From NCBI RefSeq assembly GCF_002865585.1, contig NZ_CP025581.1:1426001-1490000 (forward strand): a DNA stretch of 64,000 nt. The letters run 5' to 3'. Below the pieces are notes generated by a model that did no database searches, was not told the DNA's origin, and saw only the letters and a program-made list of their open reading frames with translations. Below are positions 36,501 to 44,403 of the stretch, one piece after another (position 1 is the first letter of the stretch; every line of letters starts with the position of its first letter). Position numbers and translations under genes: made by a program. Source of the stretch: Nocardioides houyundeii (GTDB lineage Bacteria > Actinomycetota > Actinomycetes > Propionibacteriales > Nocardioidaceae).

Positions 36501-37427
36501 GTGCATCCGGTCCTTCTGCAGAGCGTTCCGCAGCTGCCCGAGTTCACTCTCGGACGCGTCTTCTCGGACTGGGGACTGGACCCGATCCCCTTCGTCCTGA
36601 CGGTGTGGATCGCCGGCCTCTACCTGTGGGGGGTCTACGCGCTGCGTCGCCGCGGCGACTCCTGGCCGCTGGGTCGAACGCTCGCCTTCGTCGGTCTCGG
36701 CATGGGGTCGTTCCTCTTCGCCACCGCCTCGGGACTCGCCCGCTACGACACGACGCTGCTCTCGGCACACATGGTCCAGCACATGATCCTGTCGATGGTC
36801 GTCCCGCTCTCGCTGGCGCTGGGCGCCCCGGTCACCCTGGCCCTGCGCACCCTCCCCGCCTCGCTGCGTCGCCTGCTGCTGGCGGTCCTGCACTCGCGGG
36901 TGGCCAAGGTGCTCTCCTTTGCGCCCCTGGCCTTCGGGCTCTACGTGCTCTCGCCCTGGGCCCTGTACTTCACCGACTGGTACGACGCCAGCCTGCGGTC
37001 GGCGTACGTGCACGAGATGATGCACGTCCACCTGGTGCTGATCGGGGCGCTCTTCTTCTGGCCCTTGATGGGGGTCGACCCGGTCCCCGGACGGGTGTCC
37101 TGGCCCTTCAGGCTCCTCCTGACGGTGATGACGCTGCCGTTCCACGCGTTCCTGGGGGTCACGATCATGGGTCAGTCCACCTTGATCGCCGGGGACTGGT
37201 ACCTGGCGCTCCGCGAGGGGCCGATGGGCTCCTGGCTGCCGGACGCGATGGAGGACCAGCACCGCGCTGGCGGGATCCTGTGGGCGACCGGAGACCTGAT
37301 CGGCCTGGTGTTCTTCGGCGTCCTGTTCGCCCAGTGGGTCCGCTCCTCGATGCGCGAGGCGGTGCGCGAGGACCGAAGGCTGGACCGGATCGAGGCACGC
37401 GAACGGGTGGCGCAGCGGGACGGGTAG
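36501..37427 (+). CDS. Cytochrome c oxidase assembly factor, CtaG/Caa3 type
   Basis: The 308-residue protein has about seven membrane helices with paired histidines in motifs typical of the Caa3-type CtaG family: SAHMVQHMILSMVVPLSLAL, YVHEMMHVHLVLIGALFFWP, and a Trp-rich PWALYFTDWY. This family helps insert copper into the oxidase CuB site in B. subtilis (established for CtaG there). Its position divergent from ctaE supports that role. Confidence 0.85.
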   Translation: MHPVLLQSVPQLPEFTLGRVFSDWGLDPIPFVLTVWIAGLYLWGVYALRRRGDSWPLGRTLAFVGLGMGSFLFATASGLARYDTTLLSAHMVQHMILSMVVPLSLALGAPVTLALRTLPASLRRLLLAVLHSRVAKVLSFAPLAFGLYVLSPWALYFTDWYDASLRSAYVHEMMHVHLVLIGALFFWPLMGVDPVPGRVSWPFRLLLTVMTLPFHAFLGVTIMGQSTLIAGDWYLALREGPMGSWLPDAMEDQHRAGGILWATGDLIGLVFFGVLFAQWVRSSMREAVREDRRLDRIEARERVAQRDG

Positions 37428-37430
37428 CAT
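37425..37430 (+). promoter_or_regulatory. -10 box, leaderless, receiver-like gene
   Basis: TAGCAT, seven bases, then GTG 37438; it overlaps the stop codon of the preceding gene. Confidence 0.4.
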
Positions 37431-37437
37431 CGCGGAC

Positions 37438-37860
37438 GTGACCGACACGACTGCTTCGAAGCCCGCTCCGCTGAAGGTGCTCGTCTACTCCGACGACATC
37501 GACACCCGCCAGCAGGTCATCCTCGCGCTCGGGCGTCGGCCGCACCCCGATCTCCCCGAGGTGGAGTACGTGGAGGTGGCCACCCTGCCCGTCGTGCTGC
37601 AGAACATGGATGCCGGCGGCATCGCCCTGGCCATCCTCGACGGCGAGGCAGTGCCCGCGGGAGGGATGGGGATCGCCAAGCAGCTCAAGGACGAGATCTT
37701 CGAGTGCCCCCCGGTGATGGTGCTGACCGGTCGTCCGCAGGACGCGTGGCTGGCGACGTGGTCGCGGGCTGAGGCCGCGGTGCCGCACCCGCTCGACCCG
37801 ATCCAGCTGGCTGAGTCCGCGGTGACGCTGCTCAGGTCGCGCGTACCCGCCACGGCCTGA
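37438..37860 (+). CDS. Receiver-like single-domain protein
   Basis: The 140 residues fold like a response-regulator receiver: VLVYSDDIDTR at strand 1 with two acidic residues, ALAILDGEAV at strand 3 where the phospho-Asp would be (ILDG), VMVLTGRPQDAW at strand 4 (Thr kept) and a C-terminal helix. There is no output domain. The expected Lys at strand 5 is not evident (AAVPHPLDP instead), so phosphorylation is doubtful. It sits between an oxidase assembly gene and trpD; no function assigned. Confidence 0.65.
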   Translation: MTDTTASKPAPLKVLVYSDDIDTRQQVILALGRRPHPDLPEVEYVEVATLPVVLQNMDAGGIALAILDGEAVPAGGMGIAKQLKDEIFECPPVMVLTGRPQDAWLATWSRAEAAVPHPLDPIQLAESAVTLLRSRVPATA

Positions 37861-37868
37861 CGGCGCCG

Positions 37869-38900
37869 ATGAGTGCGACCACCTGGCCCGAGGTTCTATC
37901 CACGCTGGTCCAGGGCACGGACCTGAGCGCGGACCAGGCCGGGTGGGTCATGGCTCAGGTGCTGGCCGGTGATGCCAGCCCGGCCCAGATCGCCGGGTTC
38001 GCCGTCGCGCTGCGGTCCAAGGGCGAGACGGTGGAGGAGGTGCTCGGCCTCTCCGACGCCATGCTTGCGGCGGGCAACTCCCTGAGTGTGCCGGGTCGTC
38101 TCCTCGACATCGTGGGCACCGGCGGTGACCGCTCCATGTCGGTGAACATCTCCACCATGGCCGCGATCGTGGCCGCCGGGGCCGGGGCGAGGGTCGTGAA
38201 GCACGGCAGCAGGTCGGCCTCGTCGCAGTCCGGCTCCGCCGACGTGCTGGAGGCCCTGGGCATCCGGCTCGACCTGCCCGTGCCGAGGGTGGCCGCCCTC
38301 GCCCAGGAGGTGGGCATCACCTTCTGCTTCGCCGCGGCCTTCCACCCCGCGATGCGCCACGCCGCCGTGCCCCGGCGCGAGCTGGGGATCGCAACCACCT
38401 TCAACTTCCTCGGCCCGCTGTCGAACCCGGCACGGCCGCACGCCCAGGCGATCGGCTGTGCCGACCTCCGGATGGCACCGGTGATGGCGGAGGTGTTCGC
38501 GCGGCGCGGAGTCGACGCGTGGGTCTTCCGCGGCGACGACGGCCTGGACGAGCTGACGGTGACGGGCACGTCGTCGGTGTGGAGCGTCAACGACGGCCAC
38601 GTGGAGCAGTGGAGCGTCGGACCCGAGGACGTGGGGCTCGCGGTCAACCCCGTGGAGGCGCTGCGGGGCGGAGACGTGGCCTACAACGCCGAGGTCGTGC
38701 GGCGCACCCTCGCCGGCGAGCCGGGTGCGGTGCGGGACGCTGTGCTGCTGAACGCGGGAGCGGCCCTGGCCGTGTACGACGCGACCGGGTCGGACCGCCT
38801 GGACCAGCTGGCTGCGGGCGTGGCGAAGGCCGGCGAGGCGATCGACTCGGGCAGCGCGCAGGCGACCCTGGAGCGCTGGGTCGCTGCCTCAGCCGGCTGA
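37869..38900 (+). CDS. trpD: Anthranilate phosphoribosyltransferase
   Basis: TrpD joins anthranilate to PRPP in tryptophan synthesis. In 343 residues: the PRPP-binding DIVGTGGDRSMSVNISTM, the VVKHGSRSASSQSGSADVLE loop, FHPAMRHA and FNFLGPLSNPARPHAQAIG. Other trp genes are absent here. The same neighbourhood (trpD next to ctaE-qcrCAB) occurs in mycobacteria. The final 12 bases overlap the convergent membrane protein gene. Confidence 0.96.
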   Translation: MSATTWPEVLSTLVQGTDLSADQAGWVMAQVLAGDASPAQIAGFAVALRSKGETVEEVLGLSDAMLAAGNSLSVPGRLLDIVGTGGDRSMSVNISTMAAIVAAGAGARVVKHGSRSASSQSGSADVLEALGIRLDLPVPRVAALAQEVGITFCFAAAFHPAMRHAAVPRRELGIATTFNFLGPLSNPARPHAQAIGCADLRMAPVMAEVFARRGVDAWVFRGDDGLDELTVTGTSSVWSVNDGHVEQWSVGPEDVGLAVNPVEALRGGDVAYNAEVVRRTLAGEPGAVRDAVLLNAGAALAVYDATGSDRLDQLAAGVAKAGEAIDSGSAQATLERWVAASAG

Positions 38901-40331
38901 GGGGTCCAGCCAGTCCGGCGGGGCCTCCAGGTAGGACATCCGCTCGTCCTGCTCGATGACTCGCCAGCCCTTGTCGTTGGTCAGCGCGTAGGTGAGGACG
39001 CCATCGGTGTAGAGCAGCGCGTGAGTCACTCCGAGCTCCCGCAGGCTCTCGTCCCACCCAGGGGCGAGCTTCAGCAGGTCGACGTTCCGTTCCAGCTCGT
39101 CATCGGTGAACATGTCGCCGTAGCCGTGCATCACCACCTGCAGGTCCGGATAGCGCCACACGTCGTGACCGCCCTCATCCCACTCGTTGAGGAGTCCCGT
39201 GCCGGGCGGGAGCGCCCTCAGGAGCTGGTCCTGGGCGCGCGGCACCTCCACGGGCTGGTCGCTGGTGAATGGGACCGCGAGCGCGAGCCCCGCGAGCGCG
39301 GCGACGAAGCCCCCTGCCGCCACGCCCACCTCGAGCCGGCCGACGCTGGGGCGGTCGGGGAGCACCCGCTGCATCCGCTGGGCCAGCAGCGGGACGAGCA
39401 TGGCCGCACCCAGCGGCACCGTCCTCTGGGAGTAGACGAGCCACCCGGCGGCCACCACGCCCAACCCCAGCTCGGTCCACGGCACGCTACCGGCGCGCAG
39501 CGCCAGCACCAGCCACAGCAGCAGGACCGAGGCGGTCAGCGCGGGCGCGACCTCGGTGAAGTCGGTCGGTGCCCACTCGGCGAAGTACTCGGAGATGTTG
39601 CCGACCCGGAGCACGCCTCCGTACAGCGCCGGTCCGACGGGCGTCAGCCCTGCCGCGAGCAGTGACAGCACGGGCACCAGCAGCGCCTTGCGACGCGAGG
39701 TCCGCCGGGTGCTGGCCTGCGGTGCGCGGTCCAGGGCCAGGCCCAGCAGGCACAGCACCCCCAGCGCCGGCCCCACGGGCCACATGCCGTGGACCATGGC
39801 CCACAGCCAGGTCAGGGGGACCAGCCACCAGGGCGCTGCGCCGGTCTCGCGGTAGCGCAGCCAGGCGCCCACCGTCAGCACGACGAACAGGTAGCTGGCG
39901 ACCTGGGGTCGTGAGGAGAGGAACGGTGCGGTGCTGCCGACGGTGAGTGGTGTGATGAGGGAGGCGACCAGCAGTGAGCTGTGGGCACGGGCGACCAGGA
40001 ACACGGTGAGGGCGAATGCCAGGATCAGTGCGCCGGCGAGCCACGCGACACCGGAGAGGCCGAACCACTGCTCGAAGGCCGCGTAGCCGACCTGGCCGAG
40101 CCACTGCGTCGGGACCCAGTCCGCGGTGGAGAACTGGGAGAGGGTCCCGGGGGACCGGGCGGACCAGCCGTCCAGGAACTCGCGTCCCATGCGGAGGTGG
40201 AAGTACGTGTCGGTGTTGGTGACCGGAGCCGACACCTGTCGCACGATGGCGACGAACGTGCCGAGCACGATCAGCAGAGAGATCGCCGTCAGCACGGGGG
40301 ATCGTCGTGCTGCCGCGCGGTCGTTGCTCAC
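38889..40331 (-). CDS. Large polytopic membrane protein, GT-C-like
   Basis: The 480-residue protein starts VSNDRAAARR, then a first helix and a loop TNTDTYFHLRMGREFLDGW with acidic residues in the position of GT-C catalytic sites. About ten further helices follow, ending in a soluble 100-residue domain with PPGTGLLNEWDEGGHDVWRY and LGVTHALLYTDGVLTYAL. This arrangement fits a glycosyltransferase of the mannosyltransferase superfamily. Acceptor unknown. GTG 40331 is chosen because homology begins there; the long upstream extension is antisense noise. Confidence 0.6.
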   Translation of the reverse strand: MSNDRAAARRSPVLTAISLLIVLGTFVAIVRQVSAPVTNTDTYFHLRMGREFLDGWSARSPGTLSQFSTADWVPTQWLGQVGYAAFEQWFGLSGVAWLAGALILAFALTVFLVARAHSSLLVASLITPLTVGSTAPFLSSRPQVASYLFVVLTVGAWLRYRETGAAPWWLVPLTWLWAMVHGMWPVGPALGVLCLLGLALDRAPQASTRRTSRRKALLVPVLSLLAAGLTPVGPALYGGVLRVGNISEYFAEWAPTDFTEVAPALTASVLLLWLVLALRAGSVPWTELGLGVVAAGWLVYSQRTVPLGAAMLVPLLAQRMQRVLPDRPSVGRLEVGVAAGGFVAALAGLALAVPFTSDQPVEVPRAQDQLLRALPPGTGLLNEWDEGGHDVWRYPDLQVVMHGYGDMFTDDELERNVDLLKLAPGWDESLRELGVTHALLYTDGVLTYALTNDKGWRVIEQDERMSYLEAPPDWLDPSAG

Positions 40332-40413
40332 GGCGCACACTTTTCCACGGTCCACCGGGTCCTCGAGGTGATTCCGCAACGCTGTCGCGGAATCGGTCAG
40401 GATCGGCCGGGCG

Positions 40414-40692
40414 TCAGTCCAGCCCCAGGGAGAAGGCCGCCTCCAGGTCGTGCCGCGAGTAGGCCCGGAAGGCGATGTGGGTCTCGGTCTCCAGGACTCC
40501 GGGGACCTTGTTGAGCTGGTCGGCGATGACACTGGCGATGTCCTCGTGCCTGCTCACCCGGACCAGGGCGATGAGGTCGATCTGCCCCGTGACGGAGTAG
40601 ACCTCGCTGACGCCCTCCAGCGCGGCGATGGACTCCGCGACCTCGGGGATACGAGCCACATCGGCCTTGACGAAGACGATGGCAGTGATCAT
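40414..40692 (-). CDS. Stand-alone Lrp/AsnC ligand-binding (RAM) domain protein
   Basis: The 92-residue protein is only the effector-binding half of an Lrp/AsnC regulator: MITAIVFVKADVARIPEVAE, the GVSEVYSVTGQIDLIALVRV strand pair and HIAFRAYSRHDLEAAFSLGL. It lacks the DNA-binding HTH. Single RAM proteins form oligomers that bind amino acids. A TAGTGT seven bases before ATG 40692 predicts a leaderless transcript. Confidence 0.82.
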   Translation of the reverse strand: MITAIVFVKADVARIPEVAESIAALEGVSEVYSVTGQIDLIALVRVSRHEDIASVIADQLNKVPGVLETETHIAFRAYSRHDLEAAFSLGLD

Positions 40693-40699
40693 GGTCGGC

Positions 40700-40705
40700 A
40701 CACTA
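40700..40705 (-). promoter_or_regulatory. -10 box, leaderless, RAM-domain gene
   Basis: TAGTGT on the minus strand, seven bases, then ATG 40692; it overlaps the stop of the upstream exonuclease gene. Confidence 0.45.
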
Positions 40706-42484
40706 TCGAGCCGGCTGGTGGATGGGCGAGGGCAGACGCTGCTCGTCGAAGGGCACCAGGCTGAGCCGGGACTGGCTGACCGCGTCGTACAGGGCCAGGT
40801 GGCGGCCGGCGCCGGCAACCGGACAGACCCAGTGACCCACGACGTCGATCAGCCGGATCCCGGGGGCCTCCAGCCACCGCAGGACCTTCTCGCTCTCCTC
40901 CGCCGTGGCGGCGGGCACGGGGCCCGGGGCGGGGAGCACCGTCTCGGCCGTCGCGCGCAGCTCCGCGACGAACTGGTGGGCATCGGCACCCGCGGGGATC
41001 ACCCCGGCTGCGGCGAGGCGACCGAACCGGACCACGTGGACTGCCCAGCGGCCGTCGTCCTCGCGGCGTCCGGCGACCACCTCAGGGCAGCCGCTGAGGG
41101 CGGACAGGCGCTGGGTGCGGGCGGCGGCGCGGACGAACGCCGAGAGCCGGTCACGATGGGCGCCTGCCTCCTCGAACCGCTCCTCCGCCGCCAGCGCCGA
41201 CATCCGGCGGTTCACGGCGTCCACCACCTCGTCGGGGCGCCGTCGCAGGGCGTCCCCGAGTCGGGCGACCATCTCGGCGTACGTGGAGGAGTCGGTGGAT
41301 CCGTCACAGGGGGAGAGGCAGCGACCCATCTCAGCCAGGACGCAGGGCGACCGGGACGGCGTCGCGGGCAGCCGGCCGGAGCACTGACGCACCGGGAAGG
41401 TGTCGTGCAGTGCCGCGAGGCACTTCTCCGCGACACGTCTGGAGCCGAAGGGGCCGAGGTACTCGGCGTCGTCGTCCAGGACCCGCCGGACCAGGGAGAG
41501 CCTGGGCCACACCTCGCGAGTGAGCTTGATGAAGTGCACCTTCTCGGGAAACCGGCTGCGCCGGTTGTAGCGGGGCTTGTGCTCGGCGATCAGCCGGAGC
41601 TCCCGCACCTCGGCCTCCAGGGAGGTGGCGCACTCGATGCCCGTGACCGAGGCGGCCAGGCCCACCATCTCACCCATCCTGGATCGGGTCTCGGAGGCGG
41701 TGAAGTAGGTCCGGACCCGGGTCCGCAGGTCTCGGGAGGTGCCTATGTAGAGGACGCGGGACCGGTCGTCCTGGAACAGGTAGACACCGGGCGCGTGCGG
41801 CAGCGACTCCGCGAGGTGTCGTTTGCGGCGTTGGGCACTGGTCACCTTGGAGCTGAACGTCTGGAGCTCCTCGAGGGTGTGCACCCCCAGGCCGCCGAGA
41901 CGCTCGACGAGGCCGTGCAGGACGTCCACCGTGGCTCGGGCGTCCGACAGGGCCCGGTGGTTGGGCGTGGTGGTGGAGCCGAAGAGGGTGGCGAGGCTGG
42001 ACAGCTTGCAGTTGGGCGTCTCGTCCCGGGTGACCACCCGGCGGGCGAGCTTGGCGGTGTCGACGACCTCGAACCGCGGCCAGGGCCGCCCCTGCTGCTT
42101 GGCGAAGTGCTGGAGGAAACCGACGTCGAACGGCGCGTTGTGGGCGACCAGCACGCTGCCTGCAGCGAACTCCAGGAACGCGGGCAGTGCCGACTCGATC
42201 GACGGGGAGTCGGCGACCATCGAGTTGGTGATGCCGGTGAGGACGGCGATGAACGCGGGTATCTCGGCGCGCGGGTTGACCAGCGTCTGGAACTCGCCGA
42301 GGACCTCGCCGCCCCTGACCTTCACGGCTCCGATCTCGGTGATCATCGAGCCGCCTGCTGCCGAGCCACCTGTGGTCTCGAGGTCGACGACGGTGAACGT
42401 GAGGTCGCGCAGTGGGCGCCCCAGCTCGTCGAAGCTGCGCTGGGACTCCCACCGGGTCGACGCGGTCTGCTGGGCGGTGCTCAT
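40703..42484 (-). CDS. DEDDh exonuclease fused to a GIY-YIG (UvrC-like) nuclease
   Basis: Residues about 25-190 are a DnaQ-type 3'-5' exonuclease: VDLETTG (first Asp and Glu), VAHNAPFDVGFL, and HRALSDARAT with the final His and Asp. Residues about 225-320 are a UvrC-like GIY-YIG domain (APGVYLFQD, VLYIGTSRDLRTRVRTYF, NRRSRFPEKVHFIKLT). The remaining 270 residues carry a UvrC-like part with CVLAEMGRCLSPC and LAAEERFEEAGAHRDRL. Mycobacteria have a similar protein near trpD. A DNA-repair role is likely but unproven. Confidence 0.88.
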   Translation of the reverse strand: MSTAQQTASTRWESQRSFDELGRPLRDLTFTVVDLETTGGSAAGGSMITEIGAVKVRGGEVLGEFQTLVNPRAEIPAFIAVLTGITNSMVADSPSIESALPAFLEFAAGSVLVAHNAPFDVGFLQHFAKQQGRPWPRFEVVDTAKLARRVVTRDETPNCKLSSLATLFGSTTTPNHRALSDARATVDVLHGLVERLGGLGVHTLEELQTFSSKVTSAQRRKRHLAESLPHAPGVYLFQDDRSRVLYIGTSRDLRTRVRTYFTASETRSRMGEMVGLAASVTGIECATSLEAEVRELRLIAEHKPRYNRRSRFPEKVHFIKLTREVWPRLSLVRRVLDDDAEYLGPFGSRRVAEKCLAALHDTFPVRQCSGRLPATPSRSPCVLAEMGRCLSPCDGSTDSSTYAEMVARLGDALRRRPDEVVDAVNRRMSALAAEERFEEAGAHRDRLSAFVRAAARTQRLSALSGCPEVVAGRREDDGRWAVHVVRFGRLAAAGVIPAGADAHQFVAELRATAETVLPAPGPVPAATAEESEKVLRWLEAPGIRLIDVVGHWVCPVAGAGRHLALYDAVSQSRLSLVPFDEQRLPSPIHQPAR

Positions 42485-42580
42485 GTCCGGTGACGTTAGA
42501 CGCGAGCACCGACAGTCATCACGCGCCCGCGCGCACTAGGGTTGGTCCGCCCAGGTCCGATCCCATGCCAGGAGCGCGCG

Positions 42581-42847
42581 GTGAACCTTGAGCTGCCCGG
42601 CCCCACCACCCGGTTGCGCTGTGGCGCGTGCGGCAACCTGACCCGCTTCGACGTCACCCGCACCCGACGCACCACCGAGTTCTGGCACTTCGACCTCGCG
42701 GGCGAGCACGTCGTGGAGGAGTCCGAGCTCAGGGCCGAGGACGTCGAGAGCATCACCTGCCGGTGGTGCGGCCGTAGGGACGCCGTCGAGCTGGTGGACC
42801 GCAACGTGGTGGCGACCGGTGTCCAGGACCGACAGAGCGGGGGCTGA
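42581..42847 (+). CDS. Small zinc-ribbon protein
   Basis: The 88 residues hold two CxxC pairs (LRCGACGNLTRF and ITCRWCGRRDAVEL) around a short strand-rich core with TTEFWHFDLAG. That is a zinc ribbon of the kind found in nucleic-acid-associated or chaperone-like proteins; the family is not recognised. GTG 42581 has a GGAG about seven bases upstream; a TTG 39 bases earlier is possible. Divergent from the exonuclease gene. Confidence 0.7.
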   Translation: MNLELPGPTTRLRCGACGNLTRFDVTRTRRTTEFWHFDLAGEHVVEESELRAEDVESITCRWCGRRDAVELVDRNVVATGVQDRQSGG

Positions 42848-42929
42848 TCGTCCCGGTCGGGACGCGCCGACACGCCGTCTGGCCCTGCGCGCGGCGGGAC
42901 TGTCGGCGCTCGCTGCTTGAGTCGCTGAC

Positions 42930-43139
42930 ATGACGACGAGAATCGACTGTGACACCTGTGTGGTGCGGGGCCTGGCGTGCCACGACTGTGTGGTGACCGT
43001 GCTGCTGGGACCACCCCCCGAGCTCACGCTGGAGGACGATGCGCGCGACGCCCTGGACGTCCTGGCGGCCGGCGGACTCGTGCCGCCGCTGCGGATGGTG
43101 CATCCCGTCCCGGGGGGTCCGATCATCGAGTCCGCCTGA
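42930..43139 (+). CDS. Small Cys-rich N-terminus protein, actinobacterial
   Basis: The 69-residue product has four cysteines in the first 20 positions as CxxC-6-CxxC (DCDTCVVRGLACHDCVV), a short acidic helix (LEDDARDALDVLAAGGL) and a hydrophobic end. A metal site is likely. I recall similar uncharacterised proteins near NlpC/P60 genes in actinobacteria, but cannot name a family. Confidence 0.6.
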   Translation: MTTRIDCDTCVVRGLACHDCVVTVLLGPPPELTLEDDARDALDVLAAGGLVPPLRMVHPVPGGPIIESA

Positions 43140-43163
43140 ATTCACACCTTTCTCGGGCGCAAG

Positions 43164-43193
43164 TTGTCCTGGTCCCGTCCAGCCCACTAGCCT
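43164..43193 (+). promoter_or_regulatory. Promoter of the riboswitch-NlpC/P60 transcript
   Basis: TTGTCC at 43164-43169 and TAGCCT at 43188-43193, 18 bases apart, give the best sigma-70-like promoter in this region. Transcription would start near 43200, just before the riboswitch, leaving a leader of about 210 bases. Confidence 0.55.
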
Positions 43194-43217
43194 GACCCCA
43201 GACTCGCGTGGAAGTGG

Positions 43218-43395
43218 ATCGTCGATTCGCGCGTGGGTCGCGTTGAGTCCCGTCAGCGCCTCCGGGTGTGCGGGAGCCGGGGAACCACAACTCTGGGGTG
43301 AATCGTCGACAAGGCGGGCTGCTGGCCCGAGGAGTCGGGGTAGGGCATGTCGTGCCCGAATCCGTCAGCTCACCCGGTAGACGTACGACAAGTAG
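43218..43395 (+). ncRNA. c-di-AMP riboswitch (ydaO-yuaA class)
   Basis: The leader contains the class's conserved blocks in order: GGGGAACC at 43279-43286, GGGGTGAATC at 43295-43304, and CCCGAATCCGTCAGCTCACC (starting 43355) followed by the GGTAGACG-like end. These are the nearly invariant parts of the ydaO-yuaA riboswitch, which senses cyclic di-AMP and, in actinobacteria, often precedes cell-wall hydrolase genes. Ligand binding normally lowers expression. The gene 16 bases downstream is an NlpC/P60 hydrolase, exactly the expected type. Outer limits are approximate; internal helix pairing was not fully worked out. Confidence 0.9.
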
Positions 43396-43410
43396 GGAGA
43401 CTGCCCGCTC

Positions 43411-44403
43411 GTGACTCGCGACCGGAAGCGAATCGGCAGGACGACCATCGCGTGCGTGGCCCTCGTCTCGACAGGTTTCGTCGTGGCGAGCCCCGTCCAG
43501 GCAGAGCCCGACATCAGCGACGTGCGCGGCCGTGTCGACCGCCTGTACCACCAGGCCGAGCAGGCGCAGGAGCGCTACAACGACGCCCGGCTCGAGCTCG
43601 AGGCACTGAGCGACCAGCTCGGCTCCCTCAAGGCTGACGAGAAGCGGCAGAACTCCCGCCTCGCGGTCGTGCGTGAGCAGGTCCAGGAGTCGATCGTCCG
43701 CCAGTACCAGGGCGAGAGCGTCTCCACCGTCGGCCAGGTCGTCGTCTCGGAGGACCCGGGTGCGTTCCTGGGCCAGCTGTCCACCATGTCGGCGTTCAAC
43801 GACCTGCAGAACGACCTCTTCGACTCCTTCTCGACCGAGGTCGACGCGCTGGACATCCGCCAGGACGCGACGGCCGAGCGCAAGACCGAGATCGCGGAGA
43901 CCACCAAGGCGCTCGCGGAGGAGAAGGCCGAGGTCGAGGCCAAGCTGTCCGAGGCCAAGAGCCTGCTCGGCAAGCTCGAGGACAAGGAGCGCGAGCGACT
44001 CCTGTCCGCATCCCGGGGGGACTTCACCCGGCTGCCCGAGAGCGTCCCCGCTTCAGGTCGTGCCGCCGCTGCGGTCAAGGCGGCCATGGCTCAGGTCGGA
44101 GACGCCTACGTGTACGGCGCAGTCGGCCCCAACGCCTACGACTGCTCGGGTCTGACCATGATGGCGTGGGGCCAGGCCGGAGTAGGCCTCCCGCACTCCT
44201 CCAGCGCCCAGTTCGGCTCGGGCGCCCGCGTCTCCCAGAACGACCTGCAGCCCGGGGACCTGGTCTTCTACTACTCACCCATCAGCCACGTGGGCATGTA
44301 CATCGGCAACGGCATGATCGTGCACGCGGCCAACCCGTCGAGCGGCGTCCGCGTGGCAGGGGTCTTCTCGATGCCCTACGTCGGTGCCGTCCGTCCTGGC
44401 TGA
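43411..44403 (+). CDS. Secreted NlpC/P60 peptidoglycan endopeptidase
   Basis: A signal peptide (TTIACVALVSTGFVVASPVQA) leads to a long coiled coil of about 170 residues and then the NlpC/P60 domain. The catalytic residues are visible: Cys245 in YDCSGL, His293 in SHVGMYIG and His305 in VHAANPSS. Such enzymes cut the stem peptide and help separate daughter cells; the coiled coil usually holds the domain inactive or mediates contacts (RipA-like). Regulation by the upstream c-di-AMP riboswitch links cell-wall cutting to osmotic/turgor state. Confidence 0.95.
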   Translation: MTRDRKRIGRTTIACVALVSTGFVVASPVQAEPDISDVRGRVDRLYHQAEQAQERYNDARLELEALSDQLGSLKADEKRQNSRLAVVREQVQESIVRQYQGESVSTVGQVVVSEDPGAFLGQLSTMSAFNDLQNDLFDSFSTEVDALDIRQDATAERKTEIAETTKALAEEKAEVEAKLSEAKSLLGKLEDKERERLLSASRGDFTRLPESVPASGRAAAAVKAAMAQVGDAYVYGAVGPNAYDCSGLTMMAWGQAGVGLPHSSSAQFGSGARVSQNDLQPGDLVFYYSPISHVGMYIGNGMIVHAANPSSGVRVAGVFSMPYVGAVRPG

